Assembly: GCA_035541995.1 (NCBI GenBank)
Contig: DATKMG010000532.1
Location: 1-21,666 of the forward strand
DNA from: DATKMG01 sp035541995
GTDB taxonomy: Bacteria; Acidobacteriota; Terriglobia; Versatilivoradales; Versatilivoraceae
Direction: 5' to 3'
DNA: 21,666 nt
Shown: positions 1 to 7,511 of the stretch, piece by piece
Layout: each line of letters begins with the position of its first letter
How positions within the stretch are numbered: the stretch's first letter is position 1
The notes under the pieces: model-generated
What the model was told of the DNA's origin: nothing
Database searches by the model: none
The model's input: only the letters and a program-made list of their open reading frames with translations
Program-made: the position numbers and the translations under genes

Positions 1-1
1 G

Positions 2-433
2 ATCTGGAAGGTGCCGTCGCAAGGAGGAGAAGCAATCCAAGTGACACACCTGAAGGAAGGCGCTGACGTTCCCCAGGAATCCCCTGATGCGAAATTTCTT
101 TACTACTGCAGAGGATACCCATTCGCTCAGAGCGTTTGGAAAATACCGGTCGAGGGTGGGCAGGAAACCAAGATGATCGACTCTGTGCACCCCCTGGCGT
201 TGTGGACTGTAAGGCAAGAAGGCATCTACTACTTCACGCCACCCCGTGAACAAGACAGGAGCACCCTTTGTCTTTACGAATTCGCCAGTGGCAAAACCAG
301 AAAAATCCTGGAAACCGAACGGCCGCTGGCCTATGCGGCGAATTTTGCGATTTCTCCGAATGGACGGACCATACTGTATGCCCAATGGGATGAGGCCGGC
401 AGCAACCTGATGCTGGTGGAGAATTTTAGGTAA
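2..433 (+). CDS. C-terminal end of a PD40/TolB-like beta-propeller protein (partial)
   Basis: The frame is open from base 2 and ends at TAA 431-433, so only the last ~143 residues are present; the start lies outside the window. The peptide opens with IWKVPSQGGEAIQVT and later has VWKIPVEGGQETKM and FAISPNGRTILYAQWDEAG, which are blade-type repeats of PD40/WD40-like propellers (hydrophobic-W-K-hydrophobic-P-x-x-GG, then SPNGR-hydrophobic). It closes with NLMLVENFR, a common end for acidobacterial proteins in which the propeller is fused behind a Ser/Thr kinase or a winged-helix domain. Which N-terminal domain this protein carries cannot be seen. A decayed kinase start follows downstream, consistent with a locus that has held several such genes. 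The propeller call is confident; any sensory or regulatory role is inference. Confidence 0.75.
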   Translation: MWKVPSQGGEAIQVTHLKEGADVPQESPDAKFLYYCRGYPFAQSVWKIPVEGGQETKMIDSVHPLALWTVRQEGIYYFTPPREQDRSTLCLYEFASGKTRKILETERPLAYAANFAISPNGRTILYAQWDEAGSNLMLVENFR

Positions 434-462
434 GTGGCGAGGTGTTAGGAGTAGAGCTGTGG

Positions 463-515
463 GGCGGTTGTGTCAACCGTCGCTTTAGAAGCATGGGCGT
501 TTTAGAAAAACGCCC
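463..515. repeat. Doublet of REP-like hairpins
   Basis: Two hairpins lie 13 bases apart. The first pairs GGCGGTTG with CAACCGTC around a TGT loop (463-481, one G.T pair). The second pairs GGGCGTTTT with AAAACGCCC around AGA (495-515, perfect 9-bp stem). No T-run follows either, so they do not look like terminators. Closely spaced small palindromes between genes fit REP/BIME elements, which RAYT transposases mobilise; a RAYT remnant lies 1.7 kb downstream. That link is inference. Confidence 0.5.
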
Positions 516-553
516 TACAGGGTGGGTCAGGGCGGAAGGACTCGGAAAAAAAG

Positions 554-660
554 ATCGGCAAAACAATCTCTCACTACCACATCCTTAAAGAAGCTGAGTG
601 ACGACGGCAATTCAAGTGTGGCACCGTCAAAGGCTCGAAATCGACACAAGAAATGCATGA
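554..660 (+). pseudogene. Relic of a Ser/Thr protein kinase N-terminus
   Basis: Bases 554-586 read IGKTISHYHIL, which matches the invariant opening of the acidobacterial PknB-like kinases (typically IGxTISHYRIL followed by the glycine-rich loop). One extra A in the A-run at 587-589 shifts the frame, after which the reading continues as KKLSDDGNSSVAPSKARNR. This lines up with the usual KKLGxGGMGVVYKAEDTR, but the glycine loop is mutated. Nothing kinase-like follows, and the exported protein on the other strand begins soon after. The reading depends on family knowledge and a short match. It would be a leftover of a kinase gene similar to those normally paired with PD40 propellers. Confidence 0.4.
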
Positions 661-721
661 AGGCCAATTCTTTTCTTTGTGACCTTCATGCTCGCCGTCC
701 TTGGGTCCCAGTTAGGGAGTT

Positions 722-1174
722 TTACTTCCTTGCGCCAAGAAGCACGACTTCCGGCCAGGCGCCAGCCATCTTTGGACCTCCAGCCTGGATCAGTTCTTTC
801 TCCACCGACGTTTTGGGTGTTTGTCTCCCGACCTGATCAAATTCTGTCCACACCTGGCTTAAGAAATACTGGTTCCCATAGCGGTTAAACACCAGGTAGG
901 GGCCTGCCTGTTGGCGTTTGGCATTGCAGCCAAAGGTAATCATATTGGCGGCTGCTCGGCTGTCCGCCTTCTTGATCCAGAGAATGTCCTTGTTGGTCTT
1001 GTTCCCTGGACAGATCTCGTATTCACCGGCGGGCAGAGTCTTCTGACCCACGACAAAGTCAAAAGGAATCTCGGCTTTAGCCAGCGTAGTGACTGATTGC
1101 GCCAGCAAAGGCCAGGCAGTGGCCATAGTCAACAAAACGAGCGCAACCATGATCTTCAATATTGAGTTCCTCAT
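722..1174 (-). CDS. Short exported protein, acidobacterial hypothetical family
   Basis: The start at 1174 is chosen because AAGGAGG stands five bases upstream of ATG; a start at 1216 would add 14 charged residues in front of the signal peptide. The 150-residue product begins with a signal peptide (MRNSILKIMVALVLLTMATA, probable cleavage after LAQ near residue 26). The mature part carries EIPFDFVVGQKTLPAGEYEI (35-54), a core I recognise from a large family of small secreted acidobacterial proteins of unknown function. There are two cysteines in the mature protein (55 and 83), no transmembrane segment beyond the signal, and no catalytic motif. It stands alone, flanked by plus-strand genes. Envelope or extracellular location is inferred from the signal peptide; the function is unknown. 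Confidence 0.8.
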   Translation of the reverse strand: MRNSILKIMVALVLLTMATAWPLLAQSVTTLAKAEIPFDFVVGQKTLPAGEYEICPGNKTNKDILWIKKADSRAAANMITFGCNAKRQQAGPYLVFNRYGNQYFLSQVWTEFDQVGRQTPKTSVEKELIQAGGPKMAGAWPEVVLLGARK

Positions 1175-1441
1175 AACTACCTCCTTTTTTGGGTTTGTCC
1201 TGTCCTTAAAGCGCAAAAGGGGAGAAAAAGGTGTAATAAATTTTTTTCAGGCCTTGATTTCCAATCTGCGTCTGGCCAATAGGTGGGGATTTTGATGTGC
1301 CGAGAGATTCTGAGGGGCATCTTCCTGGCAAAACGTAGGCCCGTACCTTATGCCTCCGTCTATTCAGTCTCGATTAATGGAGGCCGTGCTATACTTCTTT
1401 TCAGGTTCCTATAACAATTCCCGGTTAGGAAGTGCCATAAG

Positions 1442-2005
1442 GTGGTGTCTTCATTCCATGAAGTCACCCGCTTGCTGGAGGCTTGGAAGCGTGGTGATCG
1501 CCAGGCTCTGGACCAGCTGATTCCGGTCGTCTACAATGAACTGCGGCGCCAGGCCCACCGCAACATTCTGCATGAGAATCCTGCTCACCTTCTCCAAACC
1601 ACAGCTTTGGTTCACGAAACTTACATCCGTCTGGCTGGCGCCAAGGCAGTGGGCTGGGAAAATCGTGCTCATTTCTTTGCCATCTGTGCCGGCTTGATGC
1701 GGCAGATCCTGGTGGATTTTGCCCGCTCAGCCCGAAGTGAGAAACGAGGTGGCCAGACCATTACGGTCTCGCTCAAAGAAGATGTAGTGGGTACGGTGGT
1801 ACCCGGCCTGGACGTGCTGGTGGTGGATGAGGCACTCCATGAGTTCGCAGCCCTAGATTCCCGCAAAGCGAAAATGATCGAGTTGCGTTTTTTCGGCGGC
1901 CTGAGCGTGGAAGAAACGGCCCTGGTACTGGGGGTTTCCCGGGAAACTGTTCTTCGGGATTGGCGTCTGGCCAAGGCCTGGTTGCTTAAAAGACTCACGA
2001 GATAG
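1442..2005 (+). CDS. ECF-type sigma-70 factor
   Basis: This 187-residue RNA polymerase sigma factor of the extracytoplasmic-function class would direct core polymerase to a special promoter set. Region 2 spans about residues 6-95 (TRLLEAWKRGDRQALDQLIP through HFFAICAGLMRQILVDFAR) and region 4 about 140-185, with the helix-turn-helix ELRFFGGLSVEETALVLGVS followed by RETVLRDWRLAKAWL. The pattern matches the acidobacterial/planctomycete ECF group called sigma-70 X6. The start is GTG at 1442 with AGGAAG nearby; GTG at 1445 is also possible. Such genes are usually followed by a Ser/Thr kinase that controls them. Here none follows, and the next readable element is a hairpin and a transposase fragment, so the gene looks orphaned. 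A TATACT at 1390-1395 could be a -10 box, but no good -35 accompanies it. Confidence 0.9.
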   Translation: MVSSFHEVTRLLEAWKRGDRQALDQLIPVVYNELRRQAHRNILHENPAHLLQTTALVHETYIRLAGAKAVGWENRAHFFAICAGLMRQILVDFARSARSEKRGGQTITVSLKEDVVGTVVPGLDVLVVDEALHEFAALDSRKAKMIELRFFGGLSVEETALVLGVSRETVLRDWRLAKAWLLKRLTR

Positions 2006-2130
2006 ACAAGCAATCAAGAACCGCTCGGCATCGACTCGATGCAGATGGAGCGCTTGGCGCATCACGGGTCGGACCAAGACAACTCTTTGAAATGTCAGCA
2101 GATCTCTGCTAGAAGAGGTAGGATTTAAGC

Positions 2131-2170
2131 CTTAGAGGACCATTTTCGGGGCTAAAATGGTCCCCCTAAG
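2131..2170. repeat. Long REP-like hairpin next to the RAYT remnant
   Basis: GGACCATTTT (2137-2146) pairs perfectly with AAAATGGTCC (2154-2163) around a 7-base loop. CTTAG (2131-2135) pairs with CTAAG (2166-2170) outside a small A/CC bulge, giving 15 pairs in 40 bases. There is no U-run after it on either strand, so an intrinsic terminator is unlikely. It ends 27 bases before the ATG of the RAYT fragment, the usual place for the REP hairpins recognised by that transposase. Confidence 0.6.
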
Positions 2171-2197
2171 ACACCCGAATCAGCAAGAAGACAGGCC

Positions 2198-2440
2198 ATG
2201 CCACGAGCAAATCGGCATTACCTGGCGGGACAGATATGGCATCTGACCCACCGCTGCCATGAGAGGCGGTTTCTGTTGAAATTCGCAAGTGACCGGCAAA
2301 TCCAGAACGGCTGGCTCTTTGAAGCCCGCCAAAAACACGCGATATTGGAACTTATCATTCCAAACTTCAACCACTTAGCTTGGTCCGACCCAAGTTTACA
2401 AGTATACTCGTTGTCGCTGGTAATGAGATTTTGTGTCTGA
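2198..2440 (+). pseudogene. Truncated REP-associated tyrosine transposase (RAYT, IS200-like)
   Basis: The N-terminus MPRANRHYLAGQIWHLTHRC followed by HERRFLLKFASDR is the characteristic opening of RAYTs, single-copy Y1 (HUH) transposases that act on REP palindromes. Similarity continues through WLFEAR (39-44) to NHLAW (58-62), where intact relatives have NHVHLL. The second histidine of the metal-binding HUH motif is therefore alanine. Beyond this point the sequence diverges and stops at residue 80, against a usual ~200 or more, so the catalytic tyrosine region is absent. It should be inactive. A 40-base hairpin stands immediately upstream and a HAD gene with different base use begins at 2497, so the break may mark an insertion or deletion junction. 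The reading frame coordinates are those of the surviving open frame. Confidence 0.65.
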
Positions 2441-2496
2441 CAGGATTCGCCAGTCATCCCGGGGCGTTCAGCAGCTATAAGGTTTGGTCTACGATC

Positions 2497-3162
2497 ATGG
2501 AAGAGTTAGATTGCGACGCGGTGGTGTTCGATCTCGATGGTGTCCTTGTCGATTCGGCAGCATGTATCGAGCGCCATTGGCGACGGTGGGCGTCGGAGAG
2601 AGGTCTGGACGGGGACGCAGTCATGTTGCTTACGCATGGAAGGCCGACGGTCGACACGATTCGGCTCGCTGCGCCGCATCTGCCTGCCGAGGCGGAAGCA
2701 ACTCGCTTGAACGCATGGGAAGCCTCGGACGTCGATGGAGTCGCGGAGGTCGAGGGTGCTGTTCAATTGGTTTGCTCGCTTCCGCCGAGTGCTTGGGCCA
2801 TCGCGACTTCGGGAACCAGAGGGACCGCCTTGACCCGTTTGCGACGCTTCGGCATACCGATACCGGGGGTACTCGTTACGGCGGATGACATAACGCGCGG
2901 GAAACCGAATCCGGAGGTTTACCTTCTTGCTGCAGCAAAATTGGATGTCCTACCCGCGTGCTGCGTCGCCCTCGAGGATACACCTGCAGGTATCTCCGCG
3001 GCACGCGCGGCCGGAATGCATGTAGTTGCCCTGGCGACCACCCATCCTCAGGTCGACCTTAAAGAGGCACACATGAGAGCAGATCGTCTGCGAGACATCC
3101 GTATCTCAACGAACGCCATAGGGGCCCATGGTCGCTTGACTGTCCGCATAACTGAGACCTGA
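2497..3162 (+). CDS. HAD-superfamily phosphatase (beta-phosphoglucomutase/sugar-phosphatase-like)
   Basis: This 221-residue cytoplasmic haloacid-dehalogenase-type hydrolase has all four motifs: FDLDGVLVDS with nucleophile D12 and acid D14, S105 in ATSGT, K136 in GKPNPEVY, and acidic E160-D161 in LEDTPAGISAARAAGM. The insert between residues 20 and 90 is a small helical cap, as in subfamily IA phosphatases and phosphoglucomutases. The substrate cannot be told from sequence. The ATG at 2497 begins the family-like sequence; the frame is open further upstream but reads nothing recognisable. The Shine-Dalgarno is poor. The gene is visibly richer in G/C-ending and CpG-containing codons than its neighbours, which with its place behind a broken transposase suggests transfer. 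It lies about 100 bases before the adenylyltransferase gene and may be co-transcribed with it. Confidence 0.85.
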   Translation: MEELDCDAVVFDLDGVLVDSAACIERHWRRWASERGLDGDAVMLLTHGRPTVDTIRLAAPHLPAEAEATRLNAWEASDVDGVAEVEGAVQLVCSLPPSAWAIATSGTRGTALTRLRRFGIPIPGVLVTADDITRGKPNPEVYLLAAAKLDVLPACCVALEDTPAGISAARAAGMHVVALATTHPQVDLKEAHMRADRLRDIRISTNAIGAHGRLTVRITET

Positions 3163-3269
3163 AGCAGGCTAGCTATTCAGCGTGCTACACACAAGCAAGC
3201 GAACAACGGCTTCCAGCCAAGACGCTGAGGTCAACAGCAAAGGCAAACGCCCCCCTCAAGGTGATTGGA

Positions 3270-4139
3270 ATGCGAAGACCTGATGAGATAAAAAGCTTGA
3301 TTGTTCGGGTGGCCCAGGATGATGCACGGATACGGGCCGTGCTCTTGACCGGTTCTCGGGCCAACCCGGATGCTCCCATCGATATCTTTCAAGACTTCGA
3401 TGTCGTCTACGTGGTGGGTGAGATAGGATCGTTTGTAAGGGATCCGGATTGGATCGCTCAATTCGGCGAGACCCTGATTGTTCAACGGCCCGAAGAAATG
3501 GGTAATCCCCCACCAAGTAATGACGGCACTTATGCATACCTCATGTTGTTCACAGATGGCAATCGAATTGACCTTACCTTATGTCCTTTCGAAATACTCA
3601 GTAGACAAGAACCAGATAGCATGACCTTGGTGCTCCTGGACAAGGATGGTACTCTTGGAACGCTCCCAGCGCTGAGTCAGGCCAGCTATATTCTGCGCGC
3701 GCCAACCGAAAAGGAGTTCGCGGATTGTAGTAATGAGTTCTTCTGGATGTGCACATACGTCGCCAAGGGTTTGTGGCGCAACGAAATCGTGTACGCCAAG
3801 AGCATGTATGAACTGTTCGTGCGGCCACAGGCATTGCGGATGCTTGACTGGTACATTGGGATGAGCGCCGGGTTCGCCGTCAATCTCGGAAAATATGGAA
3901 AGTTGTACAAGCGATATCTCCCTCAAGACTTATGGATCCTGCTTGAACAAAGTTACTCCGATGCCGACATAGGCAACTCCTGGGCTGCTCTGCATGCTCT
4001 CTACAAGGCGTTCCGGATCAGTTCCGAGGCCGTGGCAGAGAATTGTGGCTTCGTTTTTCATCATCAGGAGGCAGACAATGTCGGGGCTTACCTGCAGCAT
4101 GTGGAGTCTCTGCCGAGTGACGCTCAGGAAATCTTTTGA
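3270..4139 (+). CDS. ANT(6)-like aminoglycoside 6-adenylyltransferase
   Basis: The product is 289 residues, the usual size of AadK/AadE-type enzymes that transfer AMP from ATP to streptomycin. The nucleotidyltransferase core is clear: LLTGSRANPDAP (GSR at 28-30), then IFQDFDVVYVV with metal-binding D42 and D44, and a third acidic residue D101 in RIDLTL. The C-terminal half (FFWMCTYVAKGLWRNE, MYELFVRPQALRMLDWYIGM) fits the helical domain of Pfam Adenyl_transf. ATG 3270 is chosen over GTG 3261 because AAGGTGAT stands at the proper distance and family proteins begin MR-x-x-x-E. The exact substrate in this organism is not proven; distant chromosomal homologues are not always resistance determinants. 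It follows the HAD gene on the same strand. Confidence 0.85.
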   Translation: MRRPDEIKSLIVRVAQDDARIRAVLLTGSRANPDAPIDIFQDFDVVYVVGEIGSFVRDPDWIAQFGETLIVQRPEEMGNPPPSNDGTYAYLMLFTDGNRIDLTLCPFEILSRQEPDSMTLVLLDKDGTLGTLPALSQASYILRAPTEKEFADCSNEFFWMCTYVAKGLWRNEIVYAKSMYELFVRPQALRMLDWYIGMSAGFAVNLGKYGKLYKRYLPQDLWILLEQSYSDADIGNSWAALHALYKAFRISSEAVAENCGFVFHHQEADNVGAYLQHVESLPSDAQEIF

Positions 4140-4497
4140 GGAAGTGACTCTGCGACGCAAGCACCTAGCTGACCATCGGCTGCCGGGCCACCTGTCGCCC
4201 CGTGACGGTGGTGGTTACCCAAAGAAGAGACCGTGCCTGTCTTAAATATTTTAGTATTTTGAAGTCTTGGTCTGAATTGTTGTGAAGAGGGGGCTGTGAG
4301 AGGCCTTGGCCTTCAATGTTACTGGCGTTGCCAGACCGCCGGGATGAAAGAGCGAAAGTGGCTGAACCTTGGCTCTGCGGGGCTCTCCGGCTCGTCCCGT
4401 TCAGAAATGAAAAGAGCCTCTGGTATCATTTAGGGCGGGAAAAGTTCTAAATTATTTAAGACAGCCACACAACACAGGAAAGGACCCTGACACGACT
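4140..4497. other. Intergenic stretch of 358 bases without a recognisable gene
   Basis: No open frame here resembles a protein, and no strong terminator follows the adenylyltransferase gene. The middle has a short A/T-rich patch (AAATATTTTAGTATTTT, about 4246-4262). Near the right end TTCAGA (4400-4405) and TATCAT (4424-4429), 18 bases apart, make a plausible sigma-70-like promoter for the esterase gene starting at 4498. The rest shows nothing I can name. Confidence 0.4.
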
Positions 4498-5634
4498 ATG
4501 AACCGCATCTCGATTTCCTCTCTATTCCTTCTGATCACAGCAATCCTGAACCGATGGTCTTCTGGCCAGCCGCCACAGCCTCCACAGCGTCTCCTTTCAC
4601 CGGAGGTGCACTCAGACAACCGTGTTACGTTCCGGTTCCGTGACCCAAACGCCAGAGAGGTTCTTCTTGAGCGCGAGGGCGCGCCATCGCTCCCAATGCA
4701 GAAAGACAGACAAGGCGTATGGAGCATCACCACCAATCCAATGGAGCCGGATTTCTACGCTTATTCCTTTGTGGCCGACGGAGTCAGTCTCATCGATCCT
4801 TCCAATCCCTTGATGCAACCGAATCTGCTCGACACCCAGAGTGTTGTCCACGTGCCCGGCCCCGCCTCTTTACCTTGGGAAACAGGCGGCGTCCCGCACG
4901 GAACAGTTCATCGCCACTTTTACAGGTCTGCCATCGTGGGAGACGATCGGGACTTTTATGTCTACACCCCGCCGGGCTATGAGTCTCAGGACAAACAAAC
5001 TTATCCGGTCTTGTACCTTTTGCACGGGTTCAGTGATGATGCAAGCGCCTGGACGACTGTTGGTCGTGCTCACGTCATATTGGACAACCTCATCGCGCAG
5101 GGGAAAGCCAAACCCATGATTATCGTCATGCCCCTGGGTTACGGTGCACCGGAAATCCTTGCACGCGGCTCCTCGTCATTTGACGATACCCGTCTACGCC
5201 AAAAAAACTATTCGAAGTTTGGGGATGCGCTCCTCAACGAGGTCATTCCACAAATTGAGTCGATCTATCGCGTCACAAGAGACCGTGGAGCCCAGGCGAT
5301 TGCCGGGTTGTCTATGGGCGGCACAGAATCTCTCCTGACGGGTCTCAACCATCAAGACCGTTTTGCTTGGGTAGGTGCTTTCAGTTCTGGAGGGCTGCCT
5401 GGGGAATTTGACACAGAGTTCCCTCAAATCGACGCGAAGACCAATGCCCGGTTGCGTTTGCTGTGGATTGCCTGCGGCACTGAAGACCGTCTTATTGAGA
5501 AGAACAGAAAGTTCCGGACCTGGTTGAAATCCAAGGGAGTCCGGCCCGTTGAAATAGAAACTGAGGGAGCGCACACCTGGATGGTCTGGCGGCGCAATCT
5601 TGCCAGGTTCGTGCCTCTTCTGTTTCAAGATTAG
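4498..5634 (+). CDS. Exported esterase, enterochelin/feruloyl-esterase-like fold with N-terminal E-set domain
   Basis: 378 residues. A signal peptide (residues 1-22) is followed by a carbohydrate-binding-48-like immunoglobulin domain (about 30-120; VTFRFRDPNAREVLLE, GVWSITTNPMEPDFYAYSF). Then comes an alpha/beta-hydrolase of the putative-esterase family (PF00756; about 135-378). The nucleophile elbow is GLSMGG with Ser272, and the likely remaining triad members are Asp330 (ACGTEDRL) and His359 (EGAHTWMVW). YPVLYLLHGFSDD (169-181) is the oxyanion-hole strand typical of the family. Relatives include the feruloyl esterase domain of XynZ and iron-enterobactin esterases. Activity on plant-polymer esters is a reasonable guess for an exported member, but the substrate cannot be read from the sequence. 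Spacing from an AAGGA to the ATG is long. Confidence 0.88.
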   Translation: MNRISISSLFLLITAILNRWSSGQPPQPPQRLLSPEVHSDNRVTFRFRDPNAREVLLEREGAPSLPMQKDRQGVWSITTNPMEPDFYAYSFVADGVSLIDPSNPLMQPNLLDTQSVVHVPGPASLPWETGGVPHGTVHRHFYRSAIVGDDRDFYVYTPPGYESQDKQTYPVLYLLHGFSDDASAWTTVGRAHVILDNLIAQGKAKPMIIVMPLGYGAPEILARGSSSFDDTRLRQKNYSKFGDALLNEVIPQIESIYRVTRDRGAQAIAGLSMGGTESLLTGLNHQDRFAWVGAFSSGGLPGEFDTEFPQIDAKTNARLRLLWIACGTEDRLIEKNRKFRTWLKSKGVRPVEIETEGAHTWMVWRRNLARFVPLLFQD

Positions 5635-5672
5635 ACACCATCGCGGCGAGTGCCGTTTCCGTCCGAGTTCTC

Positions 5673-6044
5673 ATGCGATTCGCTTCCTTATTAGTTTCCT
5701 TGGTGGGGGTGGCAGCTCTTTTCATTTTGGCGGATGTCATCAGGAAAAAGTTGAAAAGCGAGAGAGAATGTTACCGCGTCTTTACGCGTGGAGGAGCAGA
5801 GGACGGCACAGTTACCTATGATGAAGGAGGAAGAGTACTGGAGCTGTACTTTGACAGAGCCAAGAACACAATCTATGTGCCCACTGACGGTAAATGGAAG
5901 GAGATCATGCCAACCTGGGCTAAGGACCGAAAAGATCAAATAATAGGGAGGACAAAAAAGGTTGTTGGAAGAAGGTGGATAGGGGAAGACTGGAAGTACG
6001 AGGAAACGGGCAATGAAAAACTCCTGATGAGCCAGAGACAGTGA
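5673..6044 (+). CDS. Small membrane-anchored hypothetical protein
   Basis: 123 residues that I do not recognise. Residues 3-21 (FASLLVSLVGVAALFILAD) form one hydrophobic segment, followed by a basic stretch (IRKKLKSERE) and a polar domain with several aromatic and charged residues (VTYDEGGRVLELYFDRAKN, IYVPTDGKWKEIMPTW). By charge distribution it could be a single-pass membrane anchor or an uncleaved signal. It starts 38 bases after the esterase stop on the same strand and could be co-transcribed with it. No Shine-Dalgarno is obvious, so the gene is supported mainly by its open frame and plausible topology. It converges on ffh. Confidence 0.55.
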   Translation: MRFASLLVSLVGVAALFILADVIRKKLKSERECYRVFTRGGAEDGTVTYDEGGRVLELYFDRAKNTIYVPTDGKWKEIMPTWAKDRKDQIIGRTKKVVGRRWIGEDWKYEETGNEKLLMSQRQ

Positions 6045-6152
6045 TTAGCTCGCGTCCCGAGGCATGGCTTCCCCAAATCTTTGGTTTTTAATTCCCTATT
6101 AGCAAGATGAGCACCCAGTTGCTGAACGAGCTAAAAGTCCTGCTCCAATTTC

Positions 6153-7493
6153 CTACCCAAGATCCGGCATTTTCATGCGGCTAAGATGTTTTCCTAGAAA
6201 GCCCTTGCTCATCTGCTTCATCATCTTGCGTGCCTGGGCATACTGCTTGAGCAACTGATTGACCTGCTGAACGGACGTTCCGCTGCCGCGAGCGATGCGT
6301 TTGCGGCGACTGCCATTGATGACCTGATGGTGCGCCCGTTCGTAGGGTGTCATGGAATTGATGATGGCTTCAATGTGGATTAATTCCTTCTCATCCACCT
6401 TCACTTTTTGCATGTCTTTGAAGGGCCCGATTTGCGGCAGCATACCCAGGAGCTGGTCTAGTGGCCCCATCTTCCGCATCTGGCGAAGCTGGTCGCGGAA
6501 ATCCTTCAGCGTGAAGGAATCCGTGACCATCTTCTCTCCCAGCTCCAGGGCCTGCTCCTGATCAATCGATTCCTGGGCCTTCTCAATCAGCGACAACACA
6601 TCGCCCATTCCCAGAATCCGCGAGACCATGCGGTCTGGATGAAATAGCTCCAGGGCATCGTATTTCTCACCCACTCCGACAAATTTTATAGGTTGGCCGG
6701 TTACGGCCTTGATCGAGAGAGCTGCACCGCCGCGGGCATCGCCATCCAGCTTAGTCAGAATAATGCCTGTAACTCCCAATTGAGAGTGAAACTCTTGGGC
6801 GCTCTTGACTGCATCCTGTCCGGTCATGGCGTCTGCCACAAACAGGATTTCCGAGGGCTTGACTTGCTCTTTAACCTGCCGTAACTCCTCCATCAGTTCT
6901 GCATCAATGTGGAGACGGCCTGCCGTATCGATCAGTAACACGTCACAGCCTGTGTTTCCTGCTTCTCGAATCGCGTCCTTGCAGAGCTTCAATGGATCGT
7001 CCACACCGGCTCCCGGATAGACAGCTACTTCGACATCCTTCGCGATCAACGCCAACTGTTCCCGAGCTGCAGGTCGATAGACGTCAATGGACAAAACCAT
7101 GGCTCGATGCCCGTTCCGGTTGAGCCAGCGCCCCAGTTTACCTGCAGTAGTGGTCTTACCGGATCCCTGCAGACCGACGATCAAGAAGACACTGGGGAGC
7201 TTAGACTCAAAGTTAAGGCGCGCTGAAGACTCTCCCAGCACCTGGATCAGTTCGGCGTGAACGATCTTAACAACTTGCTGTCCGGGTGTGAGGCTGTCCA
7301 AAACCTCCTGGCCTAAAGATTTGACTTTCACCGAGTCAATGAACTGCCGGACAACCTTGAAATTCACATCGGCCTCAAGCAGCGCCATGCGAATCTCCTT
7401 CATGGCTTCTTCGATGTGAGCCTGGGAAAGCTTTCCCTCACCCCTGATATTCTTAAAAACCTTTTGAAGTCTTTGTGTCAGCTGGTCAAACAT
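6153..7493 (-). CDS. ffh: Signal recognition particle GTPase Ffh (SRP54)
   Basis: 446 residues, normal length. Ffh binds the SRP RNA and hydrophobic signal sequences of nascent chains and, with FtsY, brings ribosomes to the membrane. The N domain covers 1-95, and the GTPase G domain about 100-295 with P-loop GLQGSGKTTTAGKLG (107-121), SIDVYRPAAREQL, DTAGRLHID (189-197) and TKLDGDARGG (247-256). The methionine-rich M domain (about 325-446) ends in MMKQMSKGFLGKHLSRMKM. The start has CGGAG about eight bases upstream. It is the last gene of the minus-strand block, 18 bases behind ymdB; no clear terminator is seen after it. Confidence 0.98.
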   Translation of the reverse strand: MFDQLTQRLQKVFKNIRGEGKLSQAHIEEAMKEIRMALLEADVNFKVVRQFIDSVKVKSLGQEVLDSLTPGQQVVKIVHAELIQVLGESSARLNFESKLPSVFLIVGLQGSGKTTTAGKLGRWLNRNGHRAMVLSIDVYRPAAREQLALIAKDVEVAVYPGAGVDDPLKLCKDAIREAGNTGCDVLLIDTAGRLHIDAELMEELRQVKEQVKPSEILFVADAMTGQDAVKSAQEFHSQLGVTGIILTKLDGDARGGAALSIKAVTGQPIKFVGVGEKYDALELFHPDRMVSRILGMGDVLSLIEKAQESIDQEQALELGEKMVTDSFTLKDFRDQLRQMRKMGPLDQLLGMLPQIGPFKDMQKVKVDEKELIHIEAIINSMTPYERAHHQVINGSRRKRIARGSGTSVQQVNQLLKQYAQARKMMKQMSKGFLGKHLSRMKMPDLG

Positions 7494-7511
7494 CCGTTCT
7501 CCGTTGATTCT

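Noticed and set aside
2006..2130. Kinase or other gene start after the ECF factor
   Set aside because: A short frame beginning MQMERLAHH runs only 29 residues and matches no family.
2380..2496. Upstream extension of the HAD reading frame
   Set aside because: The extra 39 residues match nothing in the family and overlap the end of the RAYT fragment; family similarity begins at ATG 2497.
3163..3269. Possible integron attC site before the adenylyltransferase gene
   Set aside because: No pair of core sites of the GTTRRRY/RYYYAAC type could be found around the gene, so an integron cassette is not supported.
6045..6152. Terminator between the small membrane protein gene and ffh
   Set aside because: CCAAATCTTTGG followed by TTTTT (near 6075-6092) is a very short stem with a tiny loop, and TTAGCTCG/CGAGCTAA (6045-6052 and 6127-6134) are too far apart; neither is convincing.
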